Below, one piece after another: positions 1-5,717 of a stretch of DNA of 32,870 bases. The notes below the pieces were generated by a model that saw only the letters and a program-made list of their open reading frames with translations, searched no databases and was not told the origin of the DNA. A program made the translations under genes and the position numbers. Every line of letters begins with the position of its first letter. The stretch's first letter is position 1. The DNA comes from Lachnospiraceae bacterium (GTDB taxonomy: Bacteria; Bacillota; Clostridia; Lachnospirales; Lachnospiraceae): NCBI GenBank assembly GCA_024699355.1, contig JAILPR010000001.1, forward strand, positions 1 to 32,870. Direction: 5' to 3'.

Positions 1-86
1 TAGAACTTCTGGTTCCCCGTCATGCCGAATTCATAGGTCGTCGCGTCAAAATCAACGCAACACCACCTGGAAAGTTTAATATCCAT
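1..86 (-). CDS. Possible 5' end of an unidentified gene, cut by the window edge
   Basis: An open frame begins with ATG at 86 and stays open to the window edge, about 28 codons. It starts MDIKLSRWCCVDFD and contains a CC pair. It begins 35 bp after the ohrR-like stop codon, on the same strand, so it could be the last gene of the redox operon. A purine-rich GAGGGGG stretch lies about 12 bases upstream, farther than usual for a ribosome binding site. I do not recognise the family and the fragment is too short to assign a function. It may also be a chance open frame. Confidence 0.4.
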   Translation of the reverse strand, partial: MDIKLSRWCCVDFDATTYEFGMTGNQKF

Positions 87-121
87 CTTGAACTGCCGCC
101 CCCTCTGCAGACATTCAACTC

Positions 122-574
122 TTATTCTGCGTCTTCGTCATCACCAAGACTGCCAAGTACTTTATATAAAACGCCATATAACAGCTTTGCTTCTTCCGGC
201 TCCAACTTCACGCAGGCGCCCATTGCTTCCGGCACCTTGATTGCCTCTGTCTTCAGCTCCTCGCCTTTTTCGGTCAGCGTCACGATCAGTACACGCTCAT
301 CGGCACTGTCGCGTTCACGCTTGACATAGCCCTTCTGCTCCAGCTTTTTTAATACCGGTGTTAACGTACCGGAATCCAGATACAGATACTTGCCGAGTTC
401 TTTGACATTGACCTTCTTCTGTTCCCACATGACCATCATGGCAATGTACTGCGTATAGGTCAGATCGATCTTGTCCAGATACGGTTTATACCGTTTTACG
501 ATTTCCTTTGCACATGCGTACAGTGGAAAACATAATTGGTTTTTCAGTTTCAATGCTTCATATTTGTCACTCAT
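122..574 (-). CDS. ohrR: OhrR-type MarR-family thiol-based redox regulator
   Basis: This is a winged-helix repressor of the MarR/OhrR family, 150 residues, cytoplasmic, acting as a dimer. The N-terminus LKLKNQLCFPLYACAKEIVK has the cysteine at the position of the peroxide-sensing Cys15 of Bacillus subtilis OhrR. It is followed by the family stretches LTYTQYIAMMVMWE, YLDSGTLTPVLKKLE and the wing DERVLIVTLT. A second cysteine sits five residues after the sensor and another is near the C-terminus, so intramolecular disulfide sensing is possible. The ATG at 574 is chosen because AAGGGG lies about 10 bases upstream. A TTG in frame at 598 would add eight residues but would put that site inside the gene. 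It is the third gene after a thioredoxin reductase-like flavoprotein and thioredoxin. Two OhrR-like palindromes at the operon promoter (2009-2052) suggest autoregulation. The direct effector (organic peroxide, disulfide stress or other) is inferred only. Confidence 0.88.
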   Translation of the reverse strand: MSDKYEALKLKNQLCFPLYACAKEIVKRYKPYLDKIDLTYTQYIAMMVMWEQKKVNVKELGKYLYLDSGTLTPVLKKLEQKGYVKRERDSADERVLIVTLTEKGEELKTEAIKVPEAMGACVKLEPEEAKLLYGVLYKVLGSLGDDEDAE

Positions 575-647
575 TTTTTTTACGCCCCTTTTACACAAGA
601 ATCCAAACCACTCTCCCCTTTGAGCGGTAACTGTTGAAACGCATGCA

Positions 648-675
648 AAGGCAAAACGGTTTCCCGTCTTGCCTT
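648..675. other. Intercistronic hairpin between trxA and ohrR
   Basis: The arms AAGGCAA/TTGCCTT (648-654 and 669-675) and ACGG/CCGT enclose a four-base loop, with one internal mismatch. Read on the minus strand, the loop is GAAA, a GNRA tetraloop. No U-tract follows on the minus strand, so this is more likely an mRNA-stabilising or processing hairpin behind trxA than a full terminator. Confidence 0.4.
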
Positions 676-682
676 GCTTATT

Positions 683-994
683 TTATAACTGTGCACTGAT
701 TGCCGCAACCAGATTCTGCTTCGGCTGGAAGCCAACGATCTGATCTACCTTGGTACCGTTCTTTAGTACCACCAGGTTCGGAATGTTCATGATGTTGAAC
801 TGCTCCGCCAGATCCGGATTCTCATCCACATCTACGTTATAGAAATTGACACGATCACCGAGTTCTTCGGATACTTCCTCGAGTACCGGTGCAAGCATCT
901 TACACGGTCCGCACCATGTTGCGGAAAAATCGATCACTGCTACGTTACTGTCTTTTACTTCCTGAAACTGTGCTGTTGTAATTTTCTTTACCAT
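683..994 (-). CDS. trxA: Thioredoxin
   Basis: A cytosolic thiol-disulfide oxidoreductase of 103 residues, the usual thioredoxin length. The active site WCGPCK sits near residues 28-33 within DFSATWCGPCKMLAPVLEE. The cis-proline loop NIPNLVVLKNG and the C-terminal VGFQPK are also typical. The start at 994 is set by TAGGAGG about nine bases upstream; a longer open frame begins at 1033 but lacks such a site. It lies about 90 bp downstream of a thioredoxin reductase-like flavoprotein, which probably reduces it, and upstream of an OhrR-type regulator. The three genes look like one redox-controlled operon. Confidence 0.95.
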   Translation of the reverse strand: MVKKITTAQFQEVKDSNVAVIDFSATWCGPCKMLAPVLEEVSEELGDRVNFYNVDVDENPDLAEQFNIMNIPNLVVLKNGTKVDQIVGFQPKQNLVAAISAQL

Positions 995-1084
995 ATTCTG
1001 TTGCCTCCTAAATATTATCATAAAAAAGATCAAGTTTGTGTGTTCTAAGTGAATTCTTTGTCAGTTTTCTATGCAGATACCGCG

Positions 1085-1954
1085 TTATGCCTGTGCTCTC
1101 TTTAATTCCGCCAGATAATCCACTGCGGAAAGTGCCGCAACGTTTCCCTCTCCGGCTGCTTTGATATACTGATACGGCTTGCCGACGATATCACCGCAGG
1201 CAAAGAGTCCCGGAAGAGATCCCGCCATCGTGCGATCCACTTTGACATGGGCTCCGTCCACTTCAAGGCCCGGCACCAGTTTATCCGGTGCTACCGCATT
1301 GCGCAGAAGGAAAATGCCGTCCACATCATAGCTGCCGTCTCTGGTCTTTAACGTATCCGCTTTCATCTTGCCGATGATCTCGGTCGGAATTTCATGAATG
1401 ACTTCGACCTGATCGGAAACCTGTACCGGATCCTGGTAAAGCGGGAAATAATAAACTTTTCCGGCCACCTCAGCCATGAAGTCCACTTCCGCTTCTTCCT
1501 TCGGAGAATCTCCGACGATCGCTACGGTTTTGCCTTTATAGAGCGGTGCATCGCAGGTCGCGCAATAGCTGACGCCGCGTCCGACAAACTGATCCTCACC
1601 CGGATATGGTTTTCCGAGGACCACGCCTGTTGCCAGGATGACTGTCGTTGCTTCGTAGGTCGCATTCGCTGCCTGAATGGAGAAATAATCTCCCATGGAA
1701 TAAACCGCGCTGACTTTATCTTCGGTGATCTCGATCCCCATGGAATCCAGATGCGCCTGGAATGCTGCCTTTAAATCTTCTCCGGCAATGGCCGGAAGTC
1801 CCAGATAATTCTGAATGGCATGTGCTTTGCCGACTTTTGAACTAAGCAGTTTGCTGCCGATTAATAAAATCTTTTTATTCCGGATCGTCGCGGTGATCGC
1901 TGCTTCAAGTCCCGCAGGTCCCGTTCCGAGAATTGCAATATCAACTCGTTCCAT
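1085..1954 (-). CDS. Thioredoxin reductase-like FAD flavoprotein without clear NADPH signatures
   Basis: A 289-residue two-domain flavoprotein of the low-molecular-weight thioredoxin reductase fold. The FAD-binding GTGPAG is at about residues 10-15, the redox pair CATC at about 131-134, and the second FAD motif CGDIVGKPYQYIKAAGEG near 255-272. In the central domain, where NADPH-dependent enzymes carry GxGxSA and HRRxxxRA, this protein reads VGDSPKEEAE followed by FPLYQDP, so neither NADPH motif is recognisable. This resembles the ferredoxin-dependent or donor-unknown thioredoxin reductases (FFTR/DTR types) known from clostridia and cyanobacteria. Use of reduced ferredoxin is inferred. AAGGAGG precedes the ATG at 1954. 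It is the first gene of the redox operon, directly behind the OhrR-box promoter. Confidence 0.8.
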   Translation of the reverse strand: MERVDIAILGTGPAGLEAAITATIRNKKILLIGSKLLSSKVGKAHAIQNYLGLPAIAGEDLKAAFQAHLDSMGIEITEDKVSAVYSMGDYFSIQAANATYEATTVILATGVVLGKPYPGEDQFVGRGVSYCATCDAPLYKGKTVAIVGDSPKEEAEVDFMAEVAGKVYYFPLYQDPVQVSDQVEVIHEIPTEIIGKMKADTLKTRDGSYDVDGIFLLRNAVAPDKLVPGLEVDGAHVKVDRTMAGSLPGLFACGDIVGKPYQYIKAAGEGNVAALSAVDYLAELKRAQA

Positions 1955-1975
1955 CAGGATGCCCTCCTTTTACTA

Positions 1976-1989
1976 AACGATGCATCGTT
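1976..1989. promoter_or_regulatory. 14-bp perfect palindrome in the trxB-like leader
   Basis: AACGATGCATCGTT is a perfect inverted repeat lying between the predicted -10 element (2009-2014) and the ribosome binding site of the trxB-like gene. Its place in the 5' leader fits an extra operator or a small RNA hairpin. No known consensus was recognised. Confidence 0.4.
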
Positions 1990-2008
1990 GGTTTCATTTG
2001 TTGATTTG

Positions 2009-2052
2009 ATTGTACACAATTTATTTGTTCTTGTCAATAGATTGTGTACAAT
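2009..2052 (-). promoter_or_regulatory. Redox operon promoter with two OhrR/MarR-like operator boxes
   Basis: On the minus strand, TTGACA (2037-2032) and TACAAT (2014-2009) are separated by exactly 17 bp, a near-consensus sigma-A promoter for the trxB-like gene. ATTGTACACAAT at 2009-2020 overlaps the -10 element. ATTGTGTACAAT at 2041-2052, its reverse complement, lies just upstream of the -35 element. Each box is an ATTGT-2-ACAAT dyad, similar to the TACAAT-AATTGT half-sites of OhrR operators. Both boxes are followed by TTATTTGTT, so the two form a near-exact direct repeat with a 32-bp period, about three helical turns. The OhrR-like product of the third gene is the natural ligand; binding is inferred. 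Confidence 0.75.
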
Positions 2053-2069
2053 TTATTTGTTTTTTATTT

Positions 2070-3032
2070 TTATTGCAAAAACCGAAGCACCTGCTGCTCG
2101 ATCGTCACGGTCAGCGCATCGGCTCTGGCAAGGACTTCTCCGTCCGTGTGCACCCATAATCCGTCCTCGGTACGGATCGTTACTTTCTTTGCCGTATAGT
2201 GCTCAATCCCGGGATATCGATAATGATTTCCTTTAAATGCCGACGGCAGCGCACGTAAAAATTCCGAGTTCGGTACATCTCCGACCACACAAAGATCCAA
2301 CAGGCCATCCTCGGCATCCGCCTGCGGACAGAACTTAAAGCCGCCGCCTTCGTAACGGTGAATCATAAACGCCACAAACAGAAAATGATCCAGATGGATC
2401 TTTTTCGTATCATCCAGTACCAGATCGCAGGCCTTTCTTGTACTTCCGGCCAGCTGCTGCAAGGCGATCGTAACGTACGTCAGTTTTCCCAGCCCGATCC
2501 GGTTTAAAAAATTCTTCGATCCGGCATTCATGGCATCATAGCAGACACCGGCATCGAAACCGATCCCGGCACTGACATCAAAGCGTCCCGTTTTGGGCAA
2601 CTGCCCGATTTCACTTCCATCTGCGCTCTCTAAGATATGGTCATACTGCACGGTACCGATGTCGAGTTTTCGGCAAACCTTTCCCTGCAGGATCGTCTCC
2701 AACAGTTTTTCGTGACCGGAAGGAAATTCCATATCGCGCGCAAAATCATTGCTCGATCCCGTCGGGATATAGCCGATCTCTACTTTCGTATAATCCTGAA
2801 TGGCATTGACGACCTGATTGAGCGTCCCGTCTCCGCCCAGTACCACGATCTGACTGACCTGTTCTGCAGCCGGATCGGATAATTGCCGGATCACGCTCAT
2901 CATATGCTCGGAAGACTGTGAGATGATCCCCTGATAATCCACGCTGTGGCGCTTTAAGATCGGTTCGATCTCTCCCCAGATCTTCAATCCTCTTCCCGAT
3001 CGGGAAGACGGGTTAATGATAAATACAAACAT
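2070..3032 (-). CDS. Diacylglycerol kinase-family lipid kinase (YegS/DgkB type)
   Basis: A soluble or peripheral lipid kinase of the DAGK catalytic family, 320 residues. These enzymes transfer phosphate from ATP to diacylglycerol or a related lipid. The start FVFIINPSSRSGRG carries the first family motif. The nucleotide loop LGGDGTLNQVVNAI is near residue 70, and PTGSSNDFARD follows near residue 100. The C-terminal sandwich ends with VHTDGEVL, another typical motif. The ATG at 3032 has AAAGGAG seven bases upstream; an alternative start at 3077 would overlap the upstream gene by 10 bp. The gene follows the GGDEF-EAL gene by 35 bp and is probably cotranscribed with it. No terminator is visible before the next promoter, which begins right after the stop codon. 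The exact lipid substrate cannot be told from sequence. Confidence 0.88.
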   Translation of the reverse strand: MFVFIINPSSRSGRGLKIWGEIEPILKRHSVDYQGIISQSSEHMMSVIRQLSDPAAEQVSQIVVLGGDGTLNQVVNAIQDYTKVEIGYIPTGSSNDFARDMEFPSGHEKLLETILQGKVCRKLDIGTVQYDHILESADGSEIGQLPKTGRFDVSAGIGFDAGVCYDAMNAGSKNFLNRIGLGKLTYVTIALQQLAGSTRKACDLVLDDTKKIHLDHFLFVAFMIHRYEGGGFKFCPQADAEDGLLDLCVVGDVPNSEFLRALPSAFKGNHYRYPGIEHYTAKKVTIRTEDGLWVHTDGEVLARADALTVTIEQQVLRFLQ

Positions 3033-3067
3033 TCCCCTACTCCTTTGGTCTGACTCCCCTGCCAAAC

Positions 3068-5383
3068 TTACATCCACTGCTGTTCAAACTCTTCGATGCT
3101 GACCGCTCTGCCGATATAATTTCCCTGGAACAGATCCGATCCGATCTCCGAAACAAAAGCAAACTGTTCTTCATTGGCGATGCCTTCGGTCACCACCTGC
3201 ATCTTGAGCTGTCCTGCCATCGACACGATCAGGCGCAGGATGCTTCTTGCGCGCTCCGGATCATTGCTCTTGCGTAAAAAGGCCATATCCGTCTTGATCG
3301 TATCCATCGGAAGATCCTTGAGCATATTGAGTGACGAATAGCCGCTTCCAAAGTCATCCATCTCCACACGGAATCCCGCATCATGCAGTTTTTTGATGAT
3401 CTTCATCTTACGCTCCACATCCGTCATCATGATGCTTTCCGTAATCTCCAGATGCAGTTTCGACGGATCCAACTCATATTTCTGCACCAGTGCGGTAATC
3501 ACTTCCGGAATATCCAGATAGAAGAAATCCTTCGGCGAAATATTGATGGACACACTCAGATGCTCTTTTCCTTCCGCCTTCCATCGTGCCAGTAACCTGC
3601 ATGCCTCTTCCCAGACGTAGGTGTCGATCTTGGAGATCATTCCGTTTCGCTCAAAAATATCAATGAAACGCTCCGGCTTTAAAAAGCCCTCGGTCGGATG
3701 ATTCCAGCGGACCAGTGCTTCCGCGCCCACCGGCTGCTTTTGGCTGTTCACCTGTGGCTGCAGGTAAATGATAAATTCGCCGCCCGCGATCCCGTTTTCC
3801 ATATCTCCGGAAATTTTTTGCTCCCAGAGCATTCGCTCCCGCATGAAATCATCGTAATAGCTGATCATCTCACGGAAGCTTTTTTTGATCTGTGAAATGG
3901 CGATCAGGGCACGGCTGAACATCACCGTCAGCGGCACCGTACGTTCTGCGACCTCATACACGCCCACATGCACCAGGATCGGATACTGTGAATTGCGATC
4001 CAGATAATTGATCTTGCGAAGTTCGCTTTCAAACACCTGCGGATAAAACTGTGCTCTCGGCAAAAAGATGCCGAACTGGTCGTTGTTGATGCGTCCGCAG
4101 ATAGCACTTTCGCCGGCAGCCTTGCAAATGTGCTCCGCCAGTTCCACCAGTACCTGGTCACCGATCTGACTGCCAAAGACATCATTGATCAGCTTAAACT
4201 CGCGGACATCCACCGCCACCATATCCAGCGCGCTCTCTGTCTCCCGATCCAGCACTTCCTGTGCGCGCCGGTAAAATTCATTGCTGTTGTAAAGACCGGT
4301 CAGCGCATCATGCGTTGCGACATATTTTTCCTGCTCGATCCGGCGGACCTCTTCCGTATGATCCTTAATGCGGTAAAATGCACCAAGCAGTTTGTTCGAA
4401 CGATACAATTTGTGGAATTCAAACTCCAGGTCATAGATCTGCCCGTCAATCTCACCGCGCAGCATCCGATTGGAAGACTCTCCGGGCAAAGGTGCCCCGT
4501 GCAGCCACGGTTCCAGTTTTTCGCTCCACCGGGAAAGGGACTCATCCGTCAGTGAGATCAGCCGTTTGATATTGTCGTTGGCATAGATGCAATTACCATC
4601 CGTATCAAAAAAGAGGATACCGTCCGAGATCCCCGTGACCACGGCAGAAAGCATCTGATCGATCAGGACGCTTGGCTGATAGACATTGGTAAAAAAGTAT
4701 AAGAGCACCAGCACGATCGCATAGGCGATGATCGTCCGGTCCGCCACTGCCATCGACAACATAAAGATGATATTTAAGATGACCGAAATCGTGAACGAAC
4801 TTAGGATCAGCAGATAGCGGATCCAGTAGATCCGCGGCGTATTTAGGATCTTACGGATCAGCGTGGAAAAGCACGCGATCACCATCAGATAACAAATGGC
4901 CAGGTGCGGATAAAACCACATGGAATGATTGGCACGCCAAAACAGCCCGCCGTCCGCACTGACCACGGTATACATCTGATAAAGACCGCCGTGGAACACA
5001 TTCAGGACCAGCAGGATCGAATCCGCCGTAAGGACACCGAGAAAGATCCGGTATACCCTTGGATGTAATACGTTATATCCGGTAAAAAATACCGTAAAAA
5101 GCAAAAAGGATAAGAGCATCCAGTCAATGCTGGCGTAATAAATACCAAACAGCAGGTTGCTCAGTCTTGCATCGGTAGAGATCAGTAACAGAATATTCGA
5201 CAGGATCGCAACCGCAACGATCAGCGACGGATAGCGCAGGCGGCGTGCATCCTTCTTTTTAGAGGTAAAAAAACGCGCAATGCACCAGCCCACAATTGCG
5301 ATCAGTAATAGATACGTACATAGAATCGTTGTCTTCAATGATGTCACCCTCATAATGACGTATGGTACTTTGATCTGTTTCAC
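3068..5383 (-). CDS. Membrane c-di-GMP phosphodiesterase with degenerate GGDEF (7TM-PAS-GGDEF-EAL)
   Basis: A 771-residue membrane signalling protein. About seven hydrophobic segments fill residues 15-240, like the 7TM sensor of some histidine kinases. A PAS-like domain follows (about 245-340, FFDTDGNCIYANDNIKRL), then a GGDEF domain and a C-terminal EAL domain. The GGDEF signature is replaced by NNDQF (INNDQF, near residues 431-436), so cyclase activity is unlikely. The EAL domain keeps the expected residues: GAEALVRW, NISPKDF, LEITES, DDFGSGYSSL, IKTDMAF and VVTEGI. It therefore should hydrolyse c-di-GMP, with the degenerate GGDEF perhaps binding GTP as a regulator (inference). The start is GTG at 5383, with AGGGGAG about 10 bases upstream; an ATG at 5353 is an alternative but has a weaker site. 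The lipid kinase gene follows it. Confidence 0.88.
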   Translation of the reverse strand: MKQIKVPYVIMRVTSLKTTILCTYLLLIAIVGWCIARFFTSKKKDARRLRYPSLIVAVAILSNILLLISTDARLSNLLFGIYYASIDWMLLSFLLFTVFFTGYNVLHPRVYRIFLGVLTADSILLVLNVFHGGLYQMYTVVSADGGLFWRANHSMWFYPHLAICYLMVIACFSTLIRKILNTPRIYWIRYLLILSSFTISVILNIIFMLSMAVADRTIIAYAIVLVLLYFFTNVYQPSVLIDQMLSAVVTGISDGILFFDTDGNCIYANDNIKRLISLTDESLSRWSEKLEPWLHGAPLPGESSNRMLRGEIDGQIYDLEFEFHKLYRSNKLLGAFYRIKDHTEEVRRIEQEKYVATHDALTGLYNSNEFYRRAQEVLDRETESALDMVAVDVREFKLINDVFGSQIGDQVLVELAEHICKAAGESAICGRINNDQFGIFLPRAQFYPQVFESELRKINYLDRNSQYPILVHVGVYEVAERTVPLTVMFSRALIAISQIKKSFREMISYYDDFMRERMLWEQKISGDMENGIAGGEFIIYLQPQVNSQKQPVGAEALVRWNHPTEGFLKPERFIDIFERNGMISKIDTYVWEEACRLLARWKAEGKEHLSVSINISPKDFFYLDIPEVITALVQKYELDPSKLHLEITESIMMTDVERKMKIIKKLHDAGFRVEMDDFGSGYSSLNMLKDLPMDTIKTDMAFLRKSNDPERARSILRLIVSMAGQLKMQVVTEGIANEEQFAFVSEIGSDLFQGNYIGRAVSIEEFEQQWM

Positions 5384-5413
5384 ATCCCAAAGTCTCCCCT
5401 GCCATACGCTATT

Positions 5414-5442
5414 ATTCTAACATTTCCCGCCTGTTTTGTAAC
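5414..5442 (-). promoter_or_regulatory. Probable promoter of the GGDEF-EAL gene
   Basis: On the minus strand, GTTACA (5442-5437) is 17 bp upstream of an extended -10, TGTTAGAAT, whose core TAGAAT is 5419-5414. It lies between the copA terminator and the GTG start at 5383, leaving a leader of about 25 bases. Confidence 0.45.
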
Positions 5443-5452
5443 CCTTTCATCC

Positions 5453-5480
5453 AAAAAGGCTGCCTTTTTTCAGGCAGCCT
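5453..5480 (-). terminator. Rho-independent terminator of the csoR-copA operon
   Basis: Read on the minus strand, AGGCTGCC (5480-5473) and GGCAGCCT (5464-5457) form a perfect 8-bp GC-rich stem with an A-rich loop, followed by TTTT. It lies about 25 bp after the copA stop codon. Confidence 0.85.
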
Positions 5481-5504
5481 CTTAACGCATATGATGCTTT
5501 GGAT

Positions 5505-5717
5505 TTATGCGATTTCCGTCACGGTATAATCTTTGGCTTCCACCGCTTCTTTTAATACCGCATCGGCAACTTCCGCGCTCATCGATACGATCGCGCATCC
5601 CTTCTCGTGGCTCACCTGTGCGCTTTCCACACCGTCCAGTGCCTCTAACGCTTTCTTGACGTTTGCCTCGCAATGTGCGCACATCATGCCCTCGATCTTC
5701 ATTGTTTTTGTACTCAT
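5505..5717 (-). CDS. Predicted internally initiated CopZ-like copper chaperone within copA
   Basis: Inside the copA reading frame, ATG at 5717 (codon 775) is preceded by AAAGGAGG with an 8-base spacer, a near-perfect ribosome binding site that also encodes the linker PKEETT. Initiation here would give a 70-residue free HMA protein, MSTKTMKIEGMMCAHCEAN onward, the size and fold of CopZ copper chaperones. The frame is continuous with copA and has no stop codon between the two parts. The simplest history is fusion of adjacent copA and copZ genes that kept the copZ start signal. Separate translation is a prediction from the start signal and has not been observed. Confidence 0.5.
   Translation of the reverse strand: MSTKTMKIEGMMCAHCEANVKKALEALDGVESAQVSHEKGCAIVSMSAEVADAVLKEAVEAKDYTVTEIA

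Noticed and set aside
2991..3008. 18-bp perfect palindrome TCTTCCCGATCGGGAAGA
   Set aside because: It lies inside the conserved SSRSGRG-coding segment of the lipid kinase gene, and codon constraints explain it well enough. It has no loop and no nearby promoter.
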